Source of the DNA: an uncultured Bacteroides sp.
GTDB taxonomy: Bacteria > Bacteroidota > Bacteroidia > Bacteroidales > Bacteroidaceae
NCBI GenBank assembly: GCA_902492205.1
Contig: CABUKU010000010.1
Coordinates: 1 to 64,000 of the forward strand
Direction: 5' to 3'
Length of the DNA stretch: 64,000 nt
A program made the position numbers and the translations under genes. The first letter of the stretch is position 1; each line of letters opens with the position of its first letter. The notes beneath the pieces were generated by a model. The model was not told where the DNA came from, did not search any database, and was given only the letters and a program-made list of their open reading frames with translations. Shown here piece after piece: positions 8,962-17,468 of the stretch.

Positions 8962-8990
8962 GAATACTATCAGTATCGGATAAAATAATA

Positions 8991-9022
8991 CTTGTTATCT
9001 TCCTTGCCGGGGGATACTTTTG
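8991..9022 (+). promoter_or_regulatory. Bacteroidota-type promoter for the GH26-GH2 operon
   Basis: CTTG at 8991-8994, a 20-nt spacer and TACTTTTG at 9015-9022 fit the Bacteroidota consensus TTTG-N19..21-TAnnTTTG. Transcription would start near 9030, leaving a leader of about 43 nt before the GH26 ATG at 9073. Confidence 0.6.
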
Positions 9023-9072
9023 TATCGTATTGATCATGCTATGCAAACAATACCTTATAAACTATATTACAC

Positions 9073-10206
9073 ATGAAGAAACTTATAATTATCTGTCTGG
9101 CATTGTTAGGAGTAAATGCCATAGCAGTAGCTCAACGCCTGTCTGTAGCTACCGATCCTGATGCTACCCCGGAAACAGTGGATTTATACAATTACTTATT
9201 TAATATCCAAAAGGCCTATACCCTTCTAGGACATCATGACGGGTTGGCTTATGGACACGGCTGGAGAGACGAACTTGGAAAGTCGGATGTGAAGATGATG
9301 ACCGGCTCGCAAGAAGCAGTATGTGGATTGGATTTCGGAAAGATTGAACACGGACACACTATCAATATAAACAGGGTTCCTTTTGATAAGATGAGAGAAA
9401 TAGTAAAGTATGCCTATAAGCAACGTCAGGTAATTATGATTTGCTGGCATGTGGATAATCCGAAGACTTATAAGGAAGGGGAAGCCTATCCCGCAGGTAC
9501 GTCATGGGATAACAGTGATAATACTGTGGTGCGTGACATCCTGCGTGAAGGCTCTGAAATGAATATCCGTTTCAAAGGTTGGATGGACAGACTAGCCGAC
9601 TATATCAAGACATTGAAAGATGATAATGGAACTCCTATCCCTTTTATTTTTCGTCCTTGGCATGAACATACACAAACGTGGAACTGGTGGGGCAGAAAGT
9701 GTGCGACACAGGAAGAGTTCATAGGACTTTGGAAGTTTACTGTCGGTTATTTGCGCGATCATCATGGCATTCATAACATGATTTACGCAATTTCTCCACA
9801 GATGGATACTGAGGGGTTGACAAAGCAGGATTATTTGTTCCGTTGGCCGGGTGATGAGTATGTAGATTTTCTCGGCATGGATTGCTATCATGGAAGAAAG
9901 TGGAAGGCATTTGAGAATAACGTTGAGAATATGTCCGAATTATCTGAAGAAAAGCGCAAACCTTGTGGAGTTACTGAAACTGGCATAGAGGGAGTAAAGT
10001 ATCCCGCTTATTTTACAGAAGAAATACTTCCTACCCTGAAAAAGAATGAAGTGTCTTTCATTGTATTCTGGCGTAATGATGACGAGATGGAAAATCATCA
10101 CTTTTTGCCTTTCAAAGGTGATGTGGCACATAAAGACTTTGTGAAGTTCTGCAAAGATCCGAAGATACTTTTATTGAAAGACCTGAAGAAAGCAATCAAG
10201 TATTAA
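9073..10206 (+). CDS. GH26 beta-mannanase, secreted
   Basis: A 377-residue glycoside hydrolase of family 26 (endo-1,4-beta-mannanase type). The signal peptide spans residues 1-20 (LALLGVNAIAVAQ). The acid/base glutamate is E198 in FRPWHEHTQTWNWWG, and the nucleophile is E302 in VTETGIEG. HDGLAYGHGW near residue 56 and ICWHVDNP near 123 are family landmarks. It is the first gene of a two-gene unit with a GH2 enzyme only 5-17 nt downstream. This suggests stepwise breakdown of a mannan: endo cleavage here, exo trimming by GH2. The substrate is inferred from the family. Confidence 0.92.
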   Translation: MKKLIIICLALLGVNAIAVAQRLSVATDPDATPETVDLYNYLFNIQKAYTLLGHHDGLAYGHGWRDELGKSDVKMMTGSQEAVCGLDFGKIEHGHTININRVPFDKMREIVKYAYKQRQVIMICWHVDNPKTYKEGEAYPAGTSWDNSDNTVVRDILREGSEMNIRFKGWMDRLADYIKTLKDDNGTPIPFIFRPWHEHTQTWNWWGRKCATQEEFIGLWKFTVGYLRDHHGIHNMIYAISPQMDTEGLTKQDYLFRWPGDEYVDFLGMDCYHGRKWKAFENNVENMSELSEEKRKPCGVTETGIEGVKYPAYFTEEILPTLKKNEVSFIVFWRNDDEMENHHFLPFKGDVAHKDFVKFCKDPKILLLKDLKKAIKY

Positions 10207-10223
10207 ATTTAATGGTAATAGGT

Positions 10224-12983
10224 ATGAAAAAATATATGGCAGTTATCTTAGGGTTACTGATCGCATCCGGTACAATAGCCCAAAACTATGGGCTAAATGA
10301 ACCACAGGAACATTCCACACTTCCTTTCTCACGGCAGGATTCATTGAATACTCCTGTGGACAGGGAACTTGTTCATGAGGCAAAGTTTGTTTCAAACCAT
10401 CTTTATTCGCTCAATGACGGTTGGATTCTTTCAGCAGATGAGGCAGGGACAGAGGAATATAATGCAGTGGTTCCCGGTACGGTTCTTACTACTTTAGTGG
10501 AAAGAGGAGTGTACGAAAACCCTTATTACGGACTGAACATGATGAAGATTCCCGATGACCTTTGCCGTAAGAACTGGATTTACGAACTGAAATTCAAACG
10601 TCCGGCAGATGGAAGCCGCTGTCACAGATTGGTATTTAACGGGATAAATTACCGTGCGGATATATTTTTGAACGGTGAGCAAATAGGAAATATCACGGGA
10701 GCATTCAAGAGGGGAGTATTTGACGTTAGCAAACAGTTGAAGGAAAATAACGTGTTGAAAGTCATTATCTATCCTCCGGCTCATCCCGGAATACCGCACG
10801 AGCAGTCGCCTCGTACAAACAAATACGGACCGAACGGCGGTATGCTTTGTTTGGATGGTCCTACATTCATTTCTTCCGAGGGATGGGATTGGATTCCGGG
10901 TATCAGGGATCGTAACATCGGCATTTGGCAGGATGTGAATTTGCTGTCTACGGGAAGCGTTGTTCTGTCGGATGCCCAAGTAGTGACCGATTTACCTTTG
11001 CCTGACACTGCAAAAGCAGACATTCGGGTAAAAGTAAATGCCGGCAATTTGTCCTCCGAGCCGGTGAGGGCGAAACTCATGCTCCACATTGCGGGAAAGA
11101 GAGTAAACAAATGGGTTACTTTACAGGCTCATTCTTCTAAAACGGTAGAACTCGGTTTGTGTTTGAGGAATCCCGAACTTTGGTGGCCCAATGGTTACGG
11201 CGCTCCCAATCTTTATAATGCGCAGGTTGTGGCGGAAGTGCAAGGAAAGAGAAGTGATGAACTGAATACACGTTTCGGGGTTCGTGAGCTTTCTTATGAA
11301 TTGATGGCAGCCCGGAAAGACGGAAAGAAACATTATCGCATAGATTATAATCCGGTTTCGTGGTTGAGAGATAAAACTTATCCGTTCGATAACATGCACA
11401 GGAAACCTTTTATTCCGGCGACGGATATACCTACTGTTGCCGATGACGGATATATAAAGGATATGGAGGTTATTCCCGATGATGAGAATCCGTATCTCGT
11501 GGTTAAAGTGAACGGGCAACGAATCTTCTGCAAGGGTGGAAACTGGGGAATGGATGACGGAATGAAGCGGACGTCGAAAAGCCGTTTGGAACCCTATGTC
11601 CGTTTGCACCGCGATGCAGGCTTTACCATGATTCGTAACTGGACAGGTGAGAGTACGCAGGAGAGCTTCTATGAGCTTTGTGATGAATATGGTATGCTGG
11701 TATGGAATGACTTCTGGTACTCCACTGAAGGCTTCAATCTTGAACCAAAGGATAAAGACTTGTTTATGGATAACGTACGTAATGTGCTTACCCGTTTCCG
11801 CAATCATCCTTCAATAGCTGTGTGGTGCCCCCGTAATGAAGGATATGCGCGCCCCGAACTGGAAAAAGAACTTGTCAAAGCTACATCGGAGATAGACGGT
11901 ACACGTCTGTATATCGGTAATTCAAGATATATCAATCTGCGCACCAGTGGTCCTTGGCATTACCAAAAGGATGCATCGGTTTACTTTACAGATATAGCAG
12001 ACGGATTCTCTACCGAAGTGGGAACTATGGCTGTGCCTTTGGAATCTTCCATGCGTAAGATGATGGCTCACGAAGATCTTTGGCCGGTGAGCGACACATG
12101 GTATTACCATGATTTCTGGAACGGGAAGGGGGACTATACCGATACATTGGAGAAACTATATGGAAAAGCCACATCGCTTAGTGATTATTGCAAGAAAGCC
12201 CAGCTTATCAATTTTGCCGGCCACCGTGCCATGTTCGAAGCTTGGAACAGCAGGTTGTGGGAGTATGCGTCAGGGGTGCTTATGTGGATGTCTCACTGTG
12301 CATGGCCCAGTACGGTTTGGCAGACTTACTCATGGGATTATGAAACGACAGGTGCCTACTTTGGTGTGAAGAAAGCATGCGAAGCGTATCACATTCAGAT
12401 GAACGGGCATGACGGTTCCGTAATGGCTGTCAACACTACTTTACGTACAATACCCGGTGTTGTGGCCGAAATTAAGGCTTTTTCACTTGACGGAAGGTTA
12501 TTGTTTGAAGATAAAACAGAACTGGATTTAGTGAAGAACAGTAAAGTAACATTGCCGTTTAGCTTTATGCGGAAGTTATCCGAAGAAGTGAATCCTTACA
12601 TAATCAAGCTACGGTTGACAAAAAGTGGAGAACTACTGTCTTCAAATGAGTATTGGGAAACCGGGACTAACGGTAATTTCCAAGCGTTCAATGCTTTGAA
12701 ACCGGTCAGACCGGATGCTCAAAGTATAGGAACGTGCAAGGGAGCTTATGTAGTCAGAATAGTTAATCCGTCTTCGGCGACTGCTATAGGCATTAAGATT
12801 AAGGTAAAAGATATGAGTAAGAACGAAGAAGTGCTTCCCGCTTATGTATCGGACGGATACTTCTCCCTGCTTCCGGGTGAGACGAAAGAGGTCAGTATTG
12901 ATGTACCCGATCGGGACAATGCTTCTTTGGGAGTTTATGCAGAAGGATATAACATATTGAGTGGATTAATAATAGCTTTGTAA
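10224..12983 (+). CDS. GH2 exo-glycosidase (beta-mannosidase or exo-beta-glucosaminidase type), secreted
   Basis: About 919 residues. Domains in order are a signal peptide (1-20, GLLIASGTIAQ), a sugar-binding jelly-roll with GWDWIPGIRDRNIG near residue 220, immunoglobulin-like domains, a TIM barrel and C-terminal beta domains. The likely acid/base Glu is in WCPRNEGYA (E539), and a candidate nucleophile is in FSTEVGT (E598). The GWDW motif and long C-terminus are shared by mannosidase-like and CsxA-like GH2 enzymes. Pairing with GH26 favours beta-mannosidase. The start at 10224 gives a proper signal peptide; ATG 10212 adds four residues. Confidence 0.87.
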   Translation: MKKYMAVILGLLIASGTIAQNYGLNEPQEHSTLPFSRQDSLNTPVDRELVHEAKFVSNHLYSLNDGWILSADEAGTEEYNAVVPGTVLTTLVERGVYENPYYGLNMMKIPDDLCRKNWIYELKFKRPADGSRCHRLVFNGINYRADIFLNGEQIGNITGAFKRGVFDVSKQLKENNVLKVIIYPPAHPGIPHEQSPRTNKYGPNGGMLCLDGPTFISSEGWDWIPGIRDRNIGIWQDVNLLSTGSVVLSDAQVVTDLPLPDTAKADIRVKVNAGNLSSEPVRAKLMLHIAGKRVNKWVTLQAHSSKTVELGLCLRNPELWWPNGYGAPNLYNAQVVAEVQGKRSDELNTRFGVRELSYELMAARKDGKKHYRIDYNPVSWLRDKTYPFDNMHRKPFIPATDIPTVADDGYIKDMEVIPDDENPYLVVKVNGQRIFCKGGNWGMDDGMKRTSKSRLEPYVRLHRDAGFTMIRNWTGESTQESFYELCDEYGMLVWNDFWYSTEGFNLEPKDKDLFMDNVRNVLTRFRNHPSIAVWCPRNEGYARPELEKELVKATSEIDGTRLYIGNSRYINLRTSGPWHYQKDASVYFTDIADGFSTEVGTMAVPLESSMRKMMAHEDLWPVSDTWYYHDFWNGKGDYTDTLEKLYGKATSLSDYCKKAQLINFAGHRAMFEAWNSRLWEYASGVLMWMSHCAWPSTVWQTYSWDYETTGAYFGVKKACEAYHIQMNGHDGSVMAVNTTLRTIPGVVAEIKAFSLDGRLLFEDKTELDLVKNSKVTLPFSFMRKLSEEVNPYIIKLRLTKSGELLSSNEYWETGTNGNFQAFNALKPVRPDAQSIGTCKGAYVVRIVNPSSATAIGIKIKVKDMSKNEEVLPAYVSDGYFSLLPGETKEVSIDVPDRDNASLGVYAEGYNILSGLIIAL

Positions 12984-12998
12984 ATTAGGTAAAGGCAG

Positions 12999-13036
12999 CT
13001 TGGGAGCAGTCGTGAGACTGTTCCCAAGTTTTGTTT
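12999..13036 (+). terminator. Intrinsic terminator of the GH26-GH2 operon
   Basis: CTTGGGAGCAGTC (12999-13011) pairs with GACTGTTCCCAAG (13016-13028) around a GTGA loop, with one mismatch. It is followed by a T-rich tail (13029-13036) abutting the end of the convergent ABC-F gene. Confidence 0.8.
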
Positions 13037-14625
13037 TATAATTCCAACGTTTTTGTTATGCCAATCTCCCCGATAAAGTACTTATCGTGCGACACAACCA
13101 GCAGTGTGCCTCGGTACTCTTTCACCATTTCAGTGATAATTTCAATGTTCTGTATATCGAGATTGTTAGTCGGCTCATCGAGTATGAATAAATCTGGCAT
13201 GTTATTGCTTATCATCAGGCAGCAGAACATTAAACGCATTTTTTCTCCTCCGCTCAGCTTGCCGCAGGTTTTATCCCACACTTCTTTGGAGAAGAGATAA
13301 CGGTTTAATATGGTCTTGATTTCATGTTCGGGCAACAAACGTGAATTGAACTGTTCCACTTGCTGCAACAATGTGAGTTGAGGATGGATAAGTGAATACT
13401 CCTGATCTATGTAGACAGAATTAAAATCTGTGCGTTCCATTGTTCCTGAAGTCGGTTCAAGGTCGCCCGATATAAGTTTTAACAGAGTTGTTTTGCCGCT
13501 TCCGTTTCTTCCGTTTATAACTATGCGTTCTCCTGTTCTTATTTTAAAGGTCAGAGGTATTGCCCATAGTTCATTTTTATCATAAATAAAGTTTATATCG
13601 GTGGCATTTACCAGCATCTTGCCTTTATGCAGAGCAGATGAGTTGAAGTTCAGCTTCATGGATGGTATAGCAGGAATTGAATTTCGGATTTGTGAAAGAT
13701 TGTCCGACAGGCTTTCTACCTTGTTTGTATGTATGTCATTTAGTTTGCCGCTGCTCTTTTCCGCTTTATCTTGAAGAGCATGCATTACTATACGGGGAAT
13801 GCCTTTTTTAATATTCTGCTTTTTTCCTCTTACTTCATGCTTCTGTTTCCGTTCGGCAGCTTCGCGGGCTTCCTTTTTTGCTAGTCTCAAAGCCTTTTCT
13901 TTTTCACTGAGTTGCATTTGCAAAGCATTTATTGTTTGTGCTTTCTGCATTTTATAGAAATCATAGTTACCGCCATAAGTGGTGATCCCGTGCCGTGCCA
14001 TTTCAAAAGTACAGTTAAGCAAGTTCAGCAACTGCCTGTCGTGGCTTACGATAATCATGCAAGCTGCGGAAGCAGATATGAAACGATATAACTGTTCCCT
14101 GCTTTTGCCGTCGAGGTGGTTTGTCGGCTCATCCATCAAGATGACATTGGGCCGGTGTACTGCTATTCCGGCAAGGAATACCTTGGTCTTTTCACCTCCG
14201 CTGAGGGTTTGCAGGCTTTGCTCGAGAGACACGTGTTCCAGTTGCCATGCAGCAAGAGCAGCAAGGCAACGTTCTTCAATCTCCCAGTCGTCATTCAGCA
14301 GAGTGAAATTTTCGGCACACGCATCTCCCTCGAGGATGGCGTGAAGTGCCCGGATGCGTGTATCCGCCTTCATGGTTTCGGCAACGGTCAGACCGTTGTA
14401 TTGCCCGAAGTGCTGAGGCACATAATAAGGTGTGTCACTGCAAACGATTTGTCCGTTTGAGGGTGTGAGTTCTCCTGAAATGATGCGCAGCAATGTTGAT
14501 TTGCCACAACCGTTGTTGCCGATCAAAGAGACTTTTTCTCCTTTGCCTGCCGAGAAACTTATATTTTGGAAAAGAACTTCTTTGTCCGGGTGGACATAGC
14601 TCACTTGGTTTATTGAAATACTCAT
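13036..14625 (-). CDS. ABC-F family ATPase (ribosome-associated)
   Basis: A 529-residue soluble protein with two ABC domains and no membrane segment. Walker A motifs are GNNGCGKST (near residue 36) and GRNGSGKTT (near 369). The signatures are LSGGEKT and LSGGEKM, and the Walker B motifs are LMDEPTNHLD and ILDEPTNNLD. A highly charged inter-domain linker with lysine-rich helices sits at about 235-290. ABC-F proteins act at the ribosomal E site; some protect against antibiotics, others are translation factors. I cannot assign the subfamily. The gene has a structured 5' leader (see 14648-14690). Confidence 0.88.
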   Translation of the reverse strand: MSISINQVSYVHPDKEVLFQNISFSAGKGEKVSLIGNNGCGKSTLLRIISGELTPSNGQIVCSDTPYYVPQHFGQYNGLTVAETMKADTRIRALHAILEGDACAENFTLLNDDWEIEERCLAALAAWQLEHVSLEQSLQTLSGGEKTKVFLAGIAVHRPNVILMDEPTNHLDGKSREQLYRFISASAACMIIVSHDRQLLNLLNCTFEMARHGITTYGGNYDFYKMQKAQTINALQMQLSEKEKALRLAKKEAREAAERKQKHEVRGKKQNIKKGIPRIVMHALQDKAEKSSGKLNDIHTNKVESLSDNLSQIRNSIPAIPSMKLNFNSSALHKGKMLVNATDINFIYDKNELWAIPLTFKIRTGERIVINGRNGSGKTTLLKLISGDLEPTSGTMERTDFNSVYIDQEYSLIHPQLTLLQQVEQFNSRLLPEHEIKTILNRYLFSKEVWDKTCGKLSGGEKMRLMFCCLMISNNMPDLFILDEPTNNLDIQNIEIITEMVKEYRGTLLVVSHDKYFIGEIGITKTLEL

Positions 14626-14647
14626 AAATTACTTGGATAAAGATAAC

Positions 14648-14690
14648 TGCACTCGTAGTGGGAAGGCATCTTTGCCTGTTAAAGAGTGCA
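14648..14690 (-). promoter_or_regulatory. Structured leader of the ABC-F gene
   Basis: TGCACTC (14648-14654) and GAGTGCA (14684-14690) enclose a second perfect stem AGGCA/TGCCT (14664-14668, 14673-14677). On the minus strand this two-tier hairpin lies 23 nt before the ABC-F start. It is downstream of a possible -7 element (TATCTTTG, plus-strand 14761-14768), giving a leader of ~130 nt. Ribosome-protection ABC-F genes are often controlled by such leaders; the role here is inferred. Confidence 0.45.
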
Positions 14691-14786
14691 TACTGAATTG
14701 TTAATCTCTCTTTGTGTAATTTAGAATATTCTCATTGCAGTAATTGTTTTGTTGGGACTGCAAAGATATGAAATGTTTTTAAACCT

Positions 14787-14820
14787 TTTGTTCTCTTTCC
14801 GGGAATTTTATATACCTTTG
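14787..14820 (+). promoter_or_regulatory. Promoter of the biotin operon
   Basis: TTTG at 14787-14790, a 22-nt spacer and TACCTTTG at 14813-14820. The predicted start of transcription near 14827 is 15 nt before the ATG of the leader ORF at 14842. Confidence 0.6.
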
Positions 14821-14841
14821 CCTGCATTAATACGTATTCCG

Positions 14842-15225
14842 ATGAGAAAAACTTTCAATAATAAGCTTGTGCTGCGTTTCCGCAAATGGAGCCGGAAAGC
14901 ATATGCCATGTTTGCAAGCATCGGAAAATGCGTAACCATAGGTTGTGTGAAAAAGGGTATTGCCGATGCCGCTTTGGGCAAACAGGCTAATGCTTGTACT
15001 TCGCCTGCCGAATGGAGTTTCCTTACCGACTATACCGAAAAAGAAGAGGAGGACACCGGGTGGGAGATGGAAACAGATGTCTTTTTAGTTAATGAATTAT
15101 GTTTTGAAAAAAATGTAACTATAGAGAGAACTTTGTTTTTAAGTTCAATCATTTCTGATCAATTGTGCCGGATGGGAGTATGTGAATATTCCTATCCGGC
15201 TTTTTTATTAACTCTGAAAAATTAA
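14842..15225 (+). CDS. Hypothetical protein heading the biotin operon
   Basis: 127 residues. The N-terminal ~45 residues are very basic (MRKTFNNKLVLRFRKW, then SIGKCVTIGCVKKG), followed by an acidic stretch (EKEEEDTGWEMETD). No signal peptide or known domain was recognised. The start at 14842 follows a good promoter by about 15 nt, so the upstream in-frame ATG at 14749 would be untranscribed. The last 20 codons coincide with a strong intrinsic terminator (15167-15206), and the stop is 3 nt before bioB. It may be a real small protein or act as a translated leader. Confidence 0.5.
   Translation: MRKTFNNKLVLRFRKWSRKAYAMFASIGKCVTIGCVKKGIADAALGKQANACTSPAEWSFLTDYTEKEEEDTGWEMETDVFLVNELCFEKNVTIERTLFLSSIISDQLCRMGVCEYSYPAFLLTLKN
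15167..15206 (+). terminator. Terminator/attenuator just upstream of bioB
   Basis: GCCGGATGGGA (15167-15177) pairs with TCCTATCCGGC (15190-15200) with one G-T pair and a 12-nt loop, followed by six T. It lies inside the leader ORF and 23 nt before bioB, downstream of the only recognisable promoter. That position suggests regulated read-through (attenuation) of the bio operon. Confidence 0.7.
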
Positions 15226-15228
15226 AGA

Positions 15229-16188
15229 ATGATGTTAGACAATATAAAAGGAAAAGCCTTGCGCGGAGAGAGAATTTCCGTGGAAGAAGCTTTATGGCTG
15301 GCAGGCAAATGTTGGAAAGATGAATTGTATGAGGCGGCACATGAAATAACAAACGAGTGTGCCTCTTGTTTTTTTGATATGTGCTCCATCATCAATGCAC
15401 GCTCCGGGCGTTGTTCCGAGAACTGCAAATGGTGCGCACAGTCGGCACACTACGAAACCGATGCGGAGGAATATGACTTGAAAAGCAGCAAAGAATGCCT
15501 TCATCATGCCATGTATAACGAAAATCAGGGAGTGAAGCGCTTTTCGTTGGTAACAAGCGGACGCCGTCCCGGACGGAAGGACATGGAGGAACTTTGCCGG
15601 ACGGCTCGTCATCTGAGAAATAATTCAACCATAAGCCTTTGTGCTTCATTAGGCTTATTGGACAAAAAGGATTTGAAAGCCCTGTATGATGCGGGAGTGA
15701 ACCGGTACCATTGCAATCTGGAAACCGCACCTTCTTTCTTCCCCACGCTTTGCAGCACACATACACAGGAAGATAAGCTGGAAACGATCCGTGCAGCCCG
15801 GCAGGTCGGCATGGACATTTGCAGCGGAGGCATTATTGGAATGGGAGAGAGCATGGAGCAACGCATCGAGTTTGCCTTTGCTTTGCGCGACTTGAATGTA
15901 CAGTCCATACCGATAAACCTGTTGCAACCCATTCCCGGCACACCTTTGGAGCATGCCCGGAAACTGACGGAAGATGAGGTACTGGTCACGATTGCATTGT
16001 TCCGCTTCATTAACCCGACTGCTTATTTGCGCTTTGCCGGAGGTAGGTCGCAGTTATCGCAAGAGGCTGTGAAACGTGCCCTGTACGTAGGCATAAATTC
16101 GGCTATTGTGGGAGATTTGCTGACAACTCTCGGCTCCAAGGTTTCAGAGGATAAAAAACTGATTGAAGAGGCCGGTTACACATTATAA
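15229..16188 (+). CDS. bioB: Biotin synthase
   Basis: A radical-SAM enzyme that inserts sulfur into dethiobiotin, the last step of biotin synthesis. The 319 residues fit the family. The [4Fe-4S] ligands are C62-x3-C66-x2-C69 (CSENCKWC), with the downstream YNHNLETAP-like segment here read as YHCNLETAP, then GGIIGMGE and the NLLQPIPGTPL motif. First of six contiguous biotin genes; bioA starts 11 nt later. Confidence 0.96.
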   Translation: MMLDNIKGKALRGERISVEEALWLAGKCWKDELYEAAHEITNECASCFFDMCSIINARSGRCSENCKWCAQSAHYETDAEEYDLKSSKECLHHAMYNENQGVKRFSLVTSGRRPGRKDMEELCRTARHLRNNSTISLCASLGLLDKKDLKALYDAGVNRYHCNLETAPSFFPTLCSTHTQEDKLETIRAARQVGMDICSGGIIGMGESMEQRIEFAFALRDLNVQSIPINLLQPIPGTPLEHARKLTEDEVLVTIALFRFINPTAYLRFAGGRSQLSQEAVKRALYVGINSAIVGDLLTTLGSKVSEDKKLIEEAGYTL

Positions 16189-16199
16189 ACATACTGATT

Positions 16200-17468
16200 A
16201 TGACAGACGATTTCGACAGGATGCATTTATGGCATCCTTATACATCGACAACAAATCCGTTGCCCACTTATAAAGTGAGGCGTGCGCAAGGTTGTATCAT
16301 AGAGCTTGAAGACGGACGGAAACTTATAGAAGGGATGTCTTCGTGGTGGTGCATGGTGCACGGGTATAATAATCCGGTTCTTAACGAAGCCATGAAAGTG
16401 CAGATAGACAGGATGTCACATGTAATGTTCGGAGGGCTGACTCACGAACCGGCAATAGAACTTGGCAAGTTACTGTTGAGCATTGTTCCTCCTCGCATGC
16501 AAAAGATATTCTATGCCGATTCCGGTTCGGTTGCGGTAGAGGTAGCCATGAAGATGGCGGTGCAGTATTGGGTTGCACAGGGAAAGGGAGAAAAAACGAA
16601 CTTTGTAACTATCCGCTCAGGCTATCATGGCGATACGTGGAATGCCATGTCAGTTTGTGATCCGGTAACAGGTATGCACAGTATTTTTGGGAGCGCCCTT
16701 CCTGTACGTTATTTTGTGCCGACTCCTAGTTCAAAGTTTGACGGGGAATGGCTTGCGGAGGATATTACTCCCCTGCGCCGGATTATGGAAGAACATCATG
16801 CCGAGCTTGCGGCATTCATCCTCGAACCCATTGTTCAGGGAGCGGGCGGAATGCGTTTTTATCATCCGGAGTTTTTGAGGCAGGCAGAGCTGCTTTGCCG
16901 TGAATACGGAGTATTGTTGATTTTCGATGAGATAGCCACAGGCTTCGGGCGCACGGGCAAGCTCTTTGCATGGGAACATGCGGGTGTACAACCGGACATT
17001 ATGTGCATAGGAAAAGCATTGACGGGAGGTTACATGACTTTTTCCGCCGTCCTTGCTTCGGATGAAGTGGCGGATACCATTTCCGAAGGTTATCCCGGAG
17101 CTTTCATGCACGGGCCCACATTCATGGCGAATCCACTTGCTTGCGCTGTGGCATGTGCTTCTGTAAGATTGTTGCTTTCGTATGGTTGGCAGGAAAAAGT
17201 GAAGGGCATAGAAGCCCAACTCAGGCGTGAACTTGCTCCGGCACGCGCATTGCCCGGTGTGGCAGATGTTCGTGTGCTTGGTGCGATCGGAGTGATAGAA
17301 ATGCGCGAGCCCGTGGATATGGCGGTCGTCCAGCGTGCTTTTGTTGATGCCGGTGTGTGGGTGCGCCCGTTTGGAAAGTTGGTATATGTCATGCCTCCCT
17401 TTATAATCTCTTCCGACGAACTTTCAAAGTTGACAAGTGCCTTGGTGAAAGTCGTGGGTTCCATTTGA
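16200..17468 (+). CDS. bioA: Adenosylmethionine-8-amino-7-oxononanoate aminotransferase
   Basis: A PLP enzyme converting KAPA to DAPA with SAM as amino donor. 422 residues. WHPYTS near residue 11 and SSWWCMVHGYNNP near 48 are BioA-specific. The PLP lysine is K272 in CIGKALTGGYM, after the DEIATGFGRTG motif near 245. The stop codon overlaps the bioF start (TGATG), which indicates translational coupling. Confidence 0.96.
   Translation: MTDDFDRMHLWHPYTSTTNPLPTYKVRRAQGCIIELEDGRKLIEGMSSWWCMVHGYNNPVLNEAMKVQIDRMSHVMFGGLTHEPAIELGKLLLSIVPPRMQKIFYADSGSVAVEVAMKMAVQYWVAQGKGEKTNFVTIRSGYHGDTWNAMSVCDPVTGMHSIFGSALPVRYFVPTPSSKFDGEWLAEDITPLRRIMEEHHAELAAFILEPIVQGAGGMRFYHPEFLRQAELLCREYGVLLIFDEIATGFGRTGKLFAWEHAGVQPDIMCIGKALTGGYMTFSAVLASDEVADTISEGYPGAFMHGPTFMANPLACAVACASVRLLLSYGWQEKVKGIEAQLRRELAPARALPGVADVRVLGAIGVIEMREPVDMAVVQRAFVDAGVWVRPFGKLVYVMPPFIISSDELSKLTSALVKVVGSI

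Noticed and set aside
11121..11807. 228-codon ORF on the minus strand inside GH2
   Set aside because: Antisense shadow of a clear glycoside hydrolase.
17357..17467. Longer N-terminus for bioF
   Set aside because: It runs inside bioA and does not resemble the family; the coupled ATG at 17468 gives the normal start.
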